DNA of 52,739 nucleotides from Thermomicrobiales bacterium (GTDB lineage Bacteria; Chloroflexota; Chloroflexia; Thermomicrobiales; CADCWN01), in contig JAUJMV010000017.1 of the NCBI GenBank assembly GCA_030446685.1, positions 91,217 through 143,955 on the forward strand, written 5' to 3'. The position numbers were made by a program, and so were the translations under genes. Positions 18,097 through 26,648 of this stretch are shown piece after piece. Numbering within the stretch: the stretch's first letter is position 1; the number at the start of each line of letters is the position of its first letter. Under the pieces are notes generated by a model that did no database searches, was not told where the DNA came from, and worked only from the letters and a program-made list of their open reading frames with translations.

Positions 18097-19218
18097 ATGC
18101 CCGTTGGAACCACCGCGCAGCAGACAAGTCTCGCACAAGTCCCCGGTCGCTACGCGGTGCGGGAGGCGCGGAGCACCGCGCGGTCCGAGTGGGATGGTTG
18201 GCTGGAGCGTTCGCCGGGCGGGGGGCACATCTACCAGAGCTATGAGTGGGGCGAGTTCAAGCGGCGCCTGGGCTGGACACCGTTCAGGCTGGTGCTGGAG
18301 CGCGATGGCGAGGTGGCCGGGCTGGGGCAGTTCCTGTGCTGGAGGCCGCCGTTCATGCCCGGCAAGCTGCTGTACTCGACTAAGGGCCCCTGGCTGCCGT
18401 GGGAAGACGAGCAGGCCGTGCGCACCTTCTTCGACGGCGTGCGGAAGGTGGCAGAGCGTGAGGGCGCGCACACGGTCAAGATCGAGCCGGAGGTGCTCGA
18501 GCAGCGAACGGGCGTGAAGAAGCTGCTACGGGAGCTCGGCTTCCGGAAGTTCCGGTGGGACCTCAACGGGAAGACGACGATGACCATCGACCTGAGCCCC
18601 TCCGAAGAGGAATTGTTGGCCAAGATGAAGGGGAAGACGCGCTACAACATCGGTCTGGCCACCAGGAAGGGCGTTAAGGTCGTGGAAGACAACTCGCCCG
18701 AGGCGCGCGAGCATTTCTTGCGCATGGCGAGGGTTACGGCGGAGCGCGACGGCTTCGTGATCCGCCGGCCGGAGGACTACTCGTTCGCCCTGCAGCAGTC
18801 GATGTACGACGCGGGCAGGGCGCACCTGTTCTTCGCGACGCACGAGGGCGATCGGCTGGCCGCGATGTTTATCTGTACCTTCGGTCGCAAGTACTGGTAC
18901 ACGGCGGGCGCCTCCACGAACGAGAAGCGGAACCTGATGCCCGCCCCCCTGCTCCAATGGGAGGTGATGAGGTGGGCCAAGAGGCATGGCCTCACGTACT
19001 ACGACATGGTCGGCATTCCCAAGCCCAGGAACCTCGAAAACGAGACCGATCCCTTGTACGGGGTCTACAAGTTCAAGGTCGGGTTCGGGGGCGAGGTGGC
19101 GGACTTTCTCGGCTGCTGGGACCTGCCCGTCAAGCCGGTGCCCGCCAGGCGGTGGAACAGGGTAGAGCCGGTGTACTACCGCCTCTATTACAGGCTGAAG
19201 CACAACATCTACTACTAA
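18097..19218 (+). CDS. FemAB-like peptidyltransferase (GNAT fold), second copy
   Basis: A 373-residue FemAB/FemX-like transferase. It begins near GGGHIYQSYEWGEFKRRLGWTPFRLVLERD, the usual N-terminal GNAT start. The core block is LLAKMKGKTRYNIGLATRKGVKV (about 180-205), followed by FICTFGRKYWYTAGASTNEKRNLMP and YYDMVGIPKPRN, ending GVYKFKVGFGGEVADFLGCWDLPV. This layout is closest to the FemX/MurM-like group that attaches the first residue of a peptide bridge. GGAGG at 18087-18091 selects ATG 18097. Its TAA stop overlaps the stop codon of a minus-strand transposase remnant. Confidence 0.88.
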   Translation: MPVGTTAQQTSLAQVPGRYAVREARSTARSEWDGWLERSPGGGHIYQSYEWGEFKRRLGWTPFRLVLERDGEVAGLGQFLCWRPPFMPGKLLYSTKGPWLPWEDEQAVRTFFDGVRKVAEREGAHTVKIEPEVLEQRTGVKKLLRELGFRKFRWDLNGKTTMTIDLSPSEEELLAKMKGKTRYNIGLATRKGVKVVEDNSPEAREHFLRMARVTAERDGFVIRRPEDYSFALQQSMYDAGRAHLFFATHEGDRLAAMFICTFGRKYWYTAGASTNEKRNLMPAPLLQWEVMRWAKRHGLTYYDMVGIPKPRNLENETDPLYGVYKFKVGFGGEVADFLGCWDLPVKPVPARRWNRVEPVYYRLYYRLKHNIYY

Positions 19219-19872
19219 ACTGCAGCGCAGGTGGGATCTCCACGGTGAACCTCAAGCGCCCCGGCAGGAAGGGCCGGCGCCAGTCCCTCGGCCAATGCCT
19301 GCACCTCGGTCCGGCAGCGGGACTGCACCTCGCCGGTGCGGCCCTTGAGCCCGTCGAGGAAGTGGGCGACCTGCGCCTGCACGTCGGCTGTGGTGCCCGG
19401 GCAGGTGTTGGCGGCGACCCCTTCCTCGCCCCAGGCCCAGATCGCCTCGTCGGCGTTGAAGTCGGGGCGGTGGGCGGGCGGAGCACCCGCAGGTCGTTGC
19501 CCGGGGTCGCCGGGGAGTCCCGCACCGCCTCGCCGCCGTGCGCGGGGCCATTGTCCCGGATCACGATCAGGGGCCCGGCGTGGTTGGTGCGCAACTGCTG
19601 GAGGAAGGCGGCGCTGGTGGTGGACGAGCTGGTGCCGGTCAGCCCCATGACCTCGACCTCCCCGGTCCCCAGGCAGACCGCCGAGTAGGATCCGGCCTTC
19701 TCGCCCTAGCGCGGGCAGGTCGCGCCCACCAGCGCGGGCTGTCCTTTGAGTACCCCCTTCCCCCGCAGGTCGCCGTCCGCCCGGAAGTGGGCCTCATCGG
19801 CGAAGAAGATCTTCGCCCCCGTCGCCTGCGCCTCCATCAGCAGCACTGTACGGTACCTCATGAGGCAACTCA
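19215..19872 (-). pseudogene. IS630-type transposase remnant (5' truncated, frame-broken)
   Basis: The C-terminal two thirds of an IS630/Tc1-type DDE transposase. Pieces: IFFADEAHFRADGDLRGKG (second catalytic Asp region), an in-frame TAG near 19708, GEVEVMGLTGTSSSTTSAAFLQQLRT, PLIVIRDNGPAHGGEAVRD (third motif DNGPAH), and in other frames WAWGEEGVAANTCPGTTADVQAQVAHFLDGL, ending LEVHRGDPTCAAV and TAG 19215-19217. The N-terminal HTH part is missing, and the remnant stops just before the ribosome site of the next gene. No terminal repeats were found. It is a decayed insertion inside the envelope island. Confidence 0.75.
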
Positions 19873-19907
19873 CGTTGCCATACCCTGACGAGGGAGGAAG
19901 AACGCAG

Positions 19908-21122
19908 GTGGAGAAGGCAGCAGTCCGGCCGCTCGATAGCCCCGAGCTGCAGGAGGGCGTCGACAAGTTACGTGCCCTCGTCTACCCCTATAACCCCAAT
20001 GCCTCCGACGTCGAATGGCACCGCTCCATCTGGCGCTGGTTGGCGAGGCACCCGCTCGGGAGCGAGATGCACCGCTGGGCCCTGGTCGCCGGTGATCGGG
20101 TGGTGGGCCACCTGGCGGCGACGCCCCAGCACTACCGGATCAACGGGCAGCGGGTCGTCGCCCACACGCCCGCGGACTACCAGGCGCTCCCCGAGTACGG
20201 CTTTCACGCCCTCTTGCTGATGCGGACGTTCTTCCGCACCTGCGAGAACTACGTGGCCTGCGACGAGGTGCCGGGGGTGATCCGCATCGAGACGCGGATG
20301 GGGGGCGAGGTGGTGGGGCAACTGCAGTACGCGGCGAAGCTGTTGAACGTGGCGCGGCTCCCGGTGCCGCCGGTTCCCGCGCCGGTGAGGAGGGGCCTGC
20401 ACCTTCCGCGGTGGATCGCGCCCGCTCGCGGGTATCCCGGCCCGTCCGGGGGCGGGCCGGCGGACATCCGGGCGCCGCTCGCGCCGCCGCCGGTGCGCCC
20501 GCGGGCGCCGATCCCCGCGCCGGTGAGCGGGCTCCTGAACGGGGGGCTGCGGGCGGTCGACGAAGCGCTCGGCAGCGCTTTCGGGGGCGACGTGGAGGTG
20601 CAGGTGCTGGAGGGGTTCGACGAGGCCTTCGACCGGCTGTTCGAGGCCGTCGCCGCCGGCGTGCCCTGCGTGCCGGAGAAGGACGCGGCGTTCCTGCGCT
20701 GGCGTTACGGCCCCGGCTCGCCCGCGGCGCCGGTCACCGTCCTTGGCGTGCGGGGCGGGGAGGCCCTCCTCGGCTACGCCGTGCTCCGGGTGGCCACGTC
20801 CGGCCTGGATAGGGGCGTAGATGCGGGTATACTCGACCTCACGACGCTGCCGGGGCGCCACGACGTGGCGCGGGCGCTGCTCCGGGAGACGGCCCGGTAC
20901 TTCAGGCGGGTGGGGGCGCACATCATCAGGTACCGGTTCCTCGAGTCGCCTACCGCGCCGCGGTTGGCTGACCTGAGGCGCTTGGGCTTCTTCCCCCGCA
21001 GGGGCAGGCGCCTCACGCTGCTGGCCAAGTTCGCGGATCCTGGCCTGCACAGGGTGGCCGTCGATCCCGCCAACTGGTCGTACGCCGTCGGCGACGGGGA
21101 ATCGACGTTCTGGGTCCGATAG
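19908..21122 (+). CDS. GNAT-type acyltransferase-like protein
   Basis: A 404-residue protein with two acyltransferase-like halves. The first (about 20-160) has LRALVYPYNPNASDVEWHRSIWRWL and WALVAGDRVVGHLAATPQHYRINGQ, a typical GNAT beta4-like run. The second (about 265-400) has DAAFLRWRYGPGSP and LLGYAVLRVATSG. A Pro/Arg-rich linker joins them. This form occurs next to exopolysaccharide and exosortase-type genes in other bacteria. The start is GTG 19908 with GAGGGAGGAAG upstream; the open frame extends 5' into the transposase remnant but that part is not protein-like. It is followed 12 bp later by the acyl carrier protein gene, so it is probably co-transcribed. Confidence 0.7.
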   Translation: MEKAAVRPLDSPELQEGVDKLRALVYPYNPNASDVEWHRSIWRWLARHPLGSEMHRWALVAGDRVVGHLAATPQHYRINGQRVVAHTPADYQALPEYGFHALLLMRTFFRTCENYVACDEVPGVIRIETRMGGEVVGQLQYAAKLLNVARLPVPPVPAPVRRGLHLPRWIAPARGYPGPSGGGPADIRAPLAPPPVRPRAPIPAPVSGLLNGGLRAVDEALGSAFGGDVEVQVLEGFDEAFDRLFEAVAAGVPCVPEKDAAFLRWRYGPGSPAAPVTVLGVRGGEALLGYAVLRVATSGLDRGVDAGILDLTTLPGRHDVARALLRETARYFRRVGAHIIRYRFLESPTAPRLADLRRLGFFPRRGRRLTLLAKFADPGLHRVAVDPANWSYAVGDGESTFWVR

Positions 21123-21134
21123 GAGGCATCAGGT

Positions 21135-21386
21135 ATGGCTGTTGACACCGAGAGCGCGACCGCCGGGATACACGAGTGGCTTCGGGAGAACGTTACGGGG
21201 AGGCGCGACATTGCCGACGACTACCCGCTCATCGAGAACGGCGTGCTGACGTCGCTGCAGACCTTGGATCTGGTCCTGTTCCTGGAGGACAGGTTCGGGG
21301 TCACCATTGGCGACGAGGAGGTCAACGAGGAGAATTTCGGGTCTATCCGGGCCATGGCCCGGCTAGTGGCGGGGAAGACGGCGTGA
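21135..21386 (+). CDS. Acyl carrier protein
   Basis: An 83-residue carrier protein. The four-helix acyl-carrier pattern is clear: IHEWLRENV, then DYPLIENGVLTSLQTLDLVLFLEDRFGV with Ser40 in the place of the phosphopantetheine-bearing Ser, and a final SIRAMARLVA helix. The usual DSL motif reads TSL here, which is allowed in dedicated carriers of ligase systems. It lies 12 bp after the GNAT gene and overlaps the ligase gene by 4 bp (GTGA), so the three should be translated together. It likely receives the product activated by the adjacent ligase. Confidence 0.85.
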   Translation: MAVDTESATAGIHEWLRENVTGRRDIADDYPLIENGVLTSLQTLDLVLFLEDRFGVTIGDEEVNEENFGSIRAMARLVAGKTA

Positions 21387-22957
21387 ACGTGCATCCGGAA
21401 TTCACCGTTCAGCACCTGCTCCGCAACGCCGTAGAGCGCGGCCCCGAGCGGGTGGCGATCGTCGACGACGGCGCCGGGCACACCTACGAGGAGCTGGCGC
21501 GGTGCAGCGACGCGCTGTGCGCGGCGTTGCTCGACGAAGGCGTCCAGAAGGGCGACCGGGTCGGCATCTACATGGAGAAGTCCTGGGAGGCGGTGGTGGC
21601 GATGCTGGCCGCCTCGCGGGCGGGCGCCGCCTTCGTGAACATCAACCCGCTGCTGAAGCCGCGCCAGGTCCAGTACATGGTGAGAGACTGCGCTATGCGC
21701 GCGATCGTCGGGGATTCCGACAAGCTGGCGTCCCTGGAACCGGGGACGGTCGGGACGGCGTTCTACAAGGGCAGTGAACCGCCCCAGACGGGCGTGGCCG
21801 GCTCTCTGCTGAACGTCGCGGAGGTACTGCGGCGAGGCGGCGGTCGCCGGACGCCCAGGTCGGTACTGGAGATAGACCTGGCGACGATCCTCTACACGTC
21901 CGGCTCGACGGGCCTGCCCAAAGGCGTGGCCGTCAGCCAGCGCAACCTGGTGGTGGGCGCCCAGATCGTCTCGACGTACCTCGAGAACACCAAAGAAGAC
22001 CGGATCCTCTCGGCGCTCCCGTTCAGCTTCGACTACGGTCTCAACCAGCTGACGACCTCGCTCAGGGTCGGGGCGACCCTCATCATCCAGAACTCCAGGC
22101 TCCCGGGCGACCTCCTGGAGGGCCTCAGGCGCTACGAGGCCACAGGGTTCCCCGGCGTGCCGCCGCTGTGGGCGCTCCTGCTCCGGAACGCGAGGTCGCT
22201 CGCGGAGCGGCCGCTCACGCACTTGCGCTACATCACCAACACCGGCGGTCGTATCCCCCAGGCGAACCTGGACGAGCTCAGGCGCCTGCTGACGGGCACG
22301 AGGATCTACCTGATGTACGGGCTTACGGAGGCGTTCCGTTCGACCTACCTGCCGCCCGAGGAGTTGGACCGCGGTACGGAGTGTATCGGCAGGCCGATCC
22401 CGAACACCGAGATCCTGGTCATCAAGGACGGCAGGGAGTGCGCCCCCGGGGAGGTCGGCGAGCTGGTCCACCGGGGCCCGACGGTCGCCCAGGGCTACTG
22501 GGGCAAGGAGGAGGCGACGCGCAAGGCGTACCGCCCGAACCCGCTGGCGCCCGCGCAGCTCCTCAACGGAGAGAGAGTAGTCTACTCCGGCGACCTGGTC
22601 CGGCGGGACGAGGAGGGTTTCCTCTACTTCGTCGGGCGCGAGGACGCCATGATCAAGTCGCAGGGCTACCGGATGAGCCCCGAGGAGATAGAGAACGTCC
22701 TCGTAAGCTCGGGCCTCGTGCGGGAGGCGTGCGCCTTCGGGGTGCCCGACCCGGGCCTGGGACACCAGGTCGTGGCGGTGGTGTCGCTGAAGGGCGGCGG
22801 CGGGGAGGACGCCGTCGGGTCCATCCGGGAGTACGCCATGCAGAACGCCCCGCCGTACATGGTGCCGAAGGAGATACTGGTCCGGGAAGATCTGCCGAAG
22901 ACCGCCTCCGGCAAGATCGACCGTAAGGGGATCCGCAGTGCTTACACAGATAGATAA
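21383..22957 (+). CDS. AMP-forming acyl-CoA ligase, exosortase-associated type
   Basis: A 524-residue ANL-superfamily enzyme that activates a carboxylic acid with ATP and transfers it to CoA or a carrier protein. Motifs in order: LYTSGSTGLPKGVAVS (about 170-185, P-loop A3), TNTGGRIPQANL, LMYGLTEAFRSTYLP (A5), VYSGDLVRRDEEGFLYFVGRED (A7) and KTASGKIDRKGIR (A10 lysine). The overall form matches the exosortase A system-associated AMP-forming ligase family (TIGR03098). GTG 21383 overlaps the acyl carrier stop. The 3' end overlaps the decarboxylase gene by 20 bp. The neighbouring carrier suggests it is charged by this enzyme. Substrate unknown. Confidence 0.85.
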   Translation: MNVHPEFTVQHLLRNAVERGPERVAIVDDGAGHTYEELARCSDALCAALLDEGVQKGDRVGIYMEKSWEAVVAMLAASRAGAAFVNINPLLKPRQVQYMVRDCAMRAIVGDSDKLASLEPGTVGTAFYKGSEPPQTGVAGSLLNVAEVLRRGGGRRTPRSVLEIDLATILYTSGSTGLPKGVAVSQRNLVVGAQIVSTYLENTKEDRILSALPFSFDYGLNQLTTSLRVGATLIIQNSRLPGDLLEGLRRYEATGFPGVPPLWALLLRNARSLAERPLTHLRYITNTGGRIPQANLDELRRLLTGTRIYLMYGLTEAFRSTYLPPEELDRGTECIGRPIPNTEILVIKDGRECAPGEVGELVHRGPTVAQGYWGKEEATRKAYRPNPLAPAQLLNGERVVYSGDLVRRDEEGFLYFVGREDAMIKSQGYRMSPEEIENVLVSSGLVREACAFGVPDPGLGHQVVAVVSLKGGGGEDAVGSIREYAMQNAPPYMVPKEILVREDLPKTASGKIDRKGIRSAYTDR

Positions 22958-24269
22958 GGCGCACGACCTCGCGAGGCGCTTCGGCGGGGAGCGCGGCGGG
23001 GAGTTCGCCCCCGGGGGGGTGCCGATAAGCCGGATAGCCGAAGAGTACGGCACGCCCTTCTACCTCTACCACGGCGAGATGATCGTGGGGCGGGTCCGCC
23101 GGGTCCGGGAGGCCCTGGGGCAGGGGGTCGAGGTCGCGTACTCCGTCAAGGCCAACCCCAACCTCGCCGTGTGCCAGCTGATAGCCCGGGAGCGGCTCAC
23201 CGGCGCCGAGGTCGCCTCGTCCGGCGAGCTGGTGGTGGCGCGGGCCGCGGGGTTCGCCCCGGAGGACATCGTGTTCGCCGGGCCCGCCAAGACCGACGAC
23301 GAGCTCAGGCGGGCCGTCGACGGGGGCATCTTCGCGGACAACGTGGAGTCCTTGAACGAGATCGACCGGCTGGCCGCCGTCGCGGAGCAGAGGGGGCGCC
23401 GGATCGGGGTCGGGCTCCGGATCAACCCGGCCGCTCAGCTGATGGGCTCGCAGATGCGCATGGGGGGGACGGTGGGCCAGTTCGGGATCGACCAGGCCGA
23501 CCTGGGCGAGGGGGTCCGGAGGGCGCTGGCCCACCCGGACCACCTCATCCTGCGGGGGATCCACATATACACCGCCACCCAAGTGTTCGACGTGGACGCG
23601 CTCCTCGAGCACTGCCGCAACATCTTCGAGATCGCCCTCGAGACGGCGGACCTGGCCGGGCGCCCGCTGGGGATGGTCGACTTCGGCGGCGGGTTCGGGG
23701 TGCCGTACTTCGAGAAGATGGCGGAGTTCGACCTGGGACGGTTCGGGGAGGGTTTTCAGCGGCTCCTGGCGCTCTACCGGTCCGACCCGCGCCTCGCCGG
23801 CTGCCGGTTCCTCTTCGAGCTGGGGCGTTACCTTGTTGCCGACGCGGGCGCCTACGTGACCCGGGTGGTCGACGTGAAGCAGGTGAAGGGGAAGGCCTTC
23901 GTCACCACCGACGGCGGGATGAACCACCACCTGACCGCGACGGGCAACATGGGGCAGGTCTTCCGGAAGGCCTACCCGCTGCTCAACCTGAGCCGCGTGG
24001 GGAGGGCGCCGGGGGAGGCCGTGGCGGTGGCGGGTCCCTGCTGCACCCCGCTCGACACGTTCGGGGCCAACATCCCCCTGGCCGAGCCAAAGCCCGGGGA
24101 CCTCATCGGCGTGTTCTACAGCGGGGCGTACGGGTACAGCGCCAGCAACCTGGGTTTCCTGAGCCACCCCACCCCGGCAGAGGTGTTGCTCTGGCAGGGC
24201 GAGGCGCGCCTCTTACGCCCGGCCGGCAAGCCCGAGGACGTGATCAAAGGGCAGATGGGGCTCGCCTGA
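22938..24269 (+). CDS. PLP-dependent decarboxylase, exosortase-associated type
   Basis: A 443-residue fold-III PLP decarboxylase related to diaminopimelate and ornithine decarboxylases, which removes the carboxyl of a D- or L-amino acid to give an amine. VAYSVKANPN holds the PLP lysine Lys71. VDFGGGFGVPYFE is the phosphate loop. FELGRYLVADAGAYVTRV and AGPCCTPLDTFG (the Cys of the catalytic dimer-interface loop) complete the set. The sequence style fits the exosortase A-associated decarboxylase (TIGR03099). The start is GTG 22938, overlapping the ligase by 20 bp. It is the last gene of the carrier-ligase-decarboxylase unit. It may supply an amine or amino-acid building block for the envelope pathway. 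Confidence 0.87.
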   Translation: MLTQIDKAHDLARRFGGERGGEFAPGGVPISRIAEEYGTPFYLYHGEMIVGRVRRVREALGQGVEVAYSVKANPNLAVCQLIARERLTGAEVASSGELVVARAAGFAPEDIVFAGPAKTDDELRRAVDGGIFADNVESLNEIDRLAAVAEQRGRRIGVGLRINPAAQLMGSQMRMGGTVGQFGIDQADLGEGVRRALAHPDHLILRGIHIYTATQVFDVDALLEHCRNIFEIALETADLAGRPLGMVDFGGGFGVPYFEKMAEFDLGRFGEGFQRLLALYRSDPRLAGCRFLFELGRYLVADAGAYVTRVVDVKQVKGKAFVTTDGGMNHHLTATGNMGQVFRKAYPLLNLSRVGRAPGEAVAVAGPCCTPLDTFGANIPLAEPKPGDLIGVFYSGAYGYSASNLGFLSHPTPAEVLLWQGEARLLRPAGKPEDVIKGQMGLA

Positions 24270-25224
24270 TGCGGGGCACGACTGCGACGTCCTTCGCGCG
24301 CCAGGGTGTGCTGGCCGTTTACTCCGTCCGCGCCAGCATGATGATTACGCCGTATCGCTGACACTCTACTTTCCGCTAACTGAGAGGCATCCCGCCGACC
24401 GATCCGGTACAGTCCGGTTGCCCGGACCAGGACTGACAGGAGGGGCCGTGGGATGCCGGACGCAGTGTACCAGGTGATGACGTTGCTCTGTACGCTCGTG
24501 TCGCCGTTGCCTATCCGGCGCATCTTTACTTGACAGTACCACGGCGCGCGCGAGGGGCGGCACGAGGCCCGGCCGCGCTCGGCTCCCGCTTGGCGCGCCC
24601 TGGCGCCAGTGTCCCGCAGCGTCGCGGCCTCGTGCCCCCGGGATCACCGGCGTCTGTCCTGGGCCGACGAGCGCCGCACCGTGGCCGCAGCCGAGACCCT
24701 CAAGGACGCCGAATACTTCTGGCAGTTCGCCGGTGTCGGCACCCGCGTGACCATCTACGGCAGGACGCCGCTCTGATAACCCGGAGGGGCGGAACGGCGA
24801 ACGTCACGCGAGGCAAGCGACCCTGCGGGGCTCCTGCGCGCGGCCAGTGTCTCGGCCGCGCCGGGCCGTAGCCGGCCCGTTCCGCCTGGCAGCACCCCCG
24901 CTTCCCCCACCGTCTTGCCCCCGCCCTCCTCGCTGTCTCCCGTTCCTCCCGCAGTTTGCCTTCCCAACGCCGGCCCCCTGTGTTACGCTGGCGGTAGCCA
25001 GTGAAGGAGGCATTGCAGCTTGTTGGGGTAGGCTGGGCGGTCAGGGGTGAGGGAGCGCGGCGCCCCCGAGCGGGGGATAGCTTGTGCTACCTGTCGTTCC
25101 CCAGCCCCCGGCTGGCGCGCCCCTAGCGCCTCCCCGCGACCGCCCGCCCCGACCACGCGCCCCATGCGGTGCGTGGTTTTTTGCGTCCCGATCCGGCGAG
25201 ATGTGGCACGCGAAAGGACGTTCG
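24270..25224. other. Intergenic junction region containing an L,D-transpeptidase scrap
   Basis: 955 bp between the decarboxylase and the MFS gene. A possible 26-codon frame starts at ATG 24453 behind CAGGAGG, with no recognisable homology. The only recognisable coding sequence is the L,D-transpeptidase 3' scrap at 24692-24777. The rest is high-GC sequence in which I see nothing. Confidence 0.5.
24692..24777 (+). pseudogene. 3' fragment of an L,D-transpeptidase gene (80-bp repeat, copy 2)
   Basis: Encodes ETLKDAEYFWQFAGVGTRVT, then I-Y-GRTPL and TGA, matching the last residues of the L,D-transpeptidase at 11.2-13.2 kb with three differences over 80 bp. Sequence upstream of 24692 is unrelated to the gene, so only the extreme 3' end is present. 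It is a non-functional scrap and the distal border marker of the 11.6-kb island. Confidence 0.88.
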
Positions 25225-26487
25225 ATGGTGACGCAGACTGGGCGCGACCGCCCCAAGGGCGGCCTCGGGCCGGAATTCCGCAAGCTCTGGGCGGCGAGCG
25301 CCGTCTCCAACCTCGGCGACGGCGTCGCGCTCGTCGCCGCGCCGCTCCTGGCCGCCGCCCTGACCCGCGACCCCGCGCTCGTCGCCGGGCTCGCCTTCGC
25401 GCAGCGCCTCCCGTGGCTGCTCTTCGCGCTCCTCAGCGGGGCGCTCGCGGACCGGCTCGACCGTCGGCGCGCCATGGCGACGGTCGCCGCCTGCCGCGCG
25501 GCGCTGATCGGTGCCCTCGGCGTCGCGGTGCTCCTCGACCTAGCGAGCATTCCGATCCTGTACGCGGTCTTCTTCCTGCTCGGCGTCGGCGAGACGCTCT
25601 TCGACACCACCGCCACGACCGTCCTGCCCGCGATCGTCCAGCGGGACGGCCTGCCCACCGCTAACGCCCGGCTGGCCGGGACGCTGACCGTCACCAACCA
25701 GTTCGTCGGCCCGCCCCTGGGGGGCCTGCTCTTCGCCACGGTCGCCGCCCTGCCATTCCTGCTGGGCGCCGGGGGGCTCGCGGCGGCGGCGGCGCTGATC
25801 CTGGCGCTGCGCGGCCAGTTCCGGGCCGCGCGGGCGGAGGGGGCGCCCCCAGGCGACTTGCGCGCCGAGATCGCGGAGGGGGTCCGGTGGCTGTGGCGCC
25901 AGCGCCTGCTGCGGACCCTCGCGCTCGCGCTCGCGCTCCTGAACCTCACCCTCGTCGCGCAGAACGCGGTCATGGTGCTCTTCGCGCGGGAGCGCCTGGG
26001 GCTCGGCCCGGCGGGCTACGGCAGCCTCGTCGCGACCTACGGCGTCGGCGGGGTGCTGGGCAGCCTCGTGGCCGGGCGCGTCATCGCCCGGCTCGGCGCG
26101 GGGCGAACCCTGCGACTCGCCATGATCATCGAGGCCGCGACACCGGCCGCGCTCGCGCTGTCGCGCAGCCCACTCCTGGCGGGAGCGGTGCTCGTCCTCT
26201 TCGGTTGCCACGCGACGGTGTGGGGCGCGCTCCTCGTCTCGCTGCGCCAGGAGCTCACCCCCGACCGGCTCCGCGGGCGGGTCGCGAGCGCCTACCGCTT
26301 CATCGAGGAGGGTGGCGCAGCGCCGGGCGCGCTCCTGGGCGGCCTGCTCGCGGCGCGCTTCGGCCTCACCGCGCCGTTCTGGATCGGCGCGGTCGCGGGG
26401 GCGCTACTGCTCCCCCTCGTGTGGTCCACCTTCTCCGACGCGACGGTGGCCACGGCCAGGAAGGACGCGGGCGGGGAGGCTTCCTGA
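25225..26487 (+). CDS. MFS transporter (MFS_3 / EntS-like)
   Basis: A 420-residue major facilitator superfamily permease with about 12 membrane segments, probably an exporter of a small molecule. It opens with FRKLWAASAVSNLGDGVALVAAPLLAA, typical of the MFS_3 branch that includes EntS and macrolide exporters. The loop 2-3 motif is GALADRLDRRRAM, and a repeat-like GRVIARLGAGRTLRL lies in the second half. ATG 25225 follows AAAGGA; two further upstream starts (25084, 25201) lack transporter-like sequence. It stands alone, so its cargo is not indicated. Confidence 0.85.
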   Translation: MVTQTGRDRPKGGLGPEFRKLWAASAVSNLGDGVALVAAPLLAAALTRDPALVAGLAFAQRLPWLLFALLSGALADRLDRRRAMATVAACRAALIGALGVAVLLDLASIPILYAVFFLLGVGETLFDTTATTVLPAIVQRDGLPTANARLAGTLTVTNQFVGPPLGGLLFATVAALPFLLGAGGLAAAAALILALRGQFRAARAEGAPPGDLRAEIAEGVRWLWRQRLLRTLALALALLNLTLVAQNAVMVLFARERLGLGPAGYGSLVATYGVGGVLGSLVAGRVIARLGAGRTLRLAMIIEAATPAALALSRSPLLAGAVLVLFGCHATVWGALLVSLRQELTPDRLRGRVASAYRFIEEGGAAPGALLGGLLAARFGLTAPFWIGAVAGALLLPLVWSTFSDATVATARKDAGGEAS

Positions 26488-26648
26488 CGCGCGCCGGCGG
26501 GGGGCCGCCGCGGCGGCCTTCATCATTCGGGGGAATGGCTCGGCAGACCTCGCCGAAGCGCCCCGGCCCCCCGAGCGACGGACGCCGGAGAGCAGGCCAC
26601 AGCGGCCGGGGAGAACCAGCGGTCTCGCCGCTCGTGCCGGGTCGCGCG

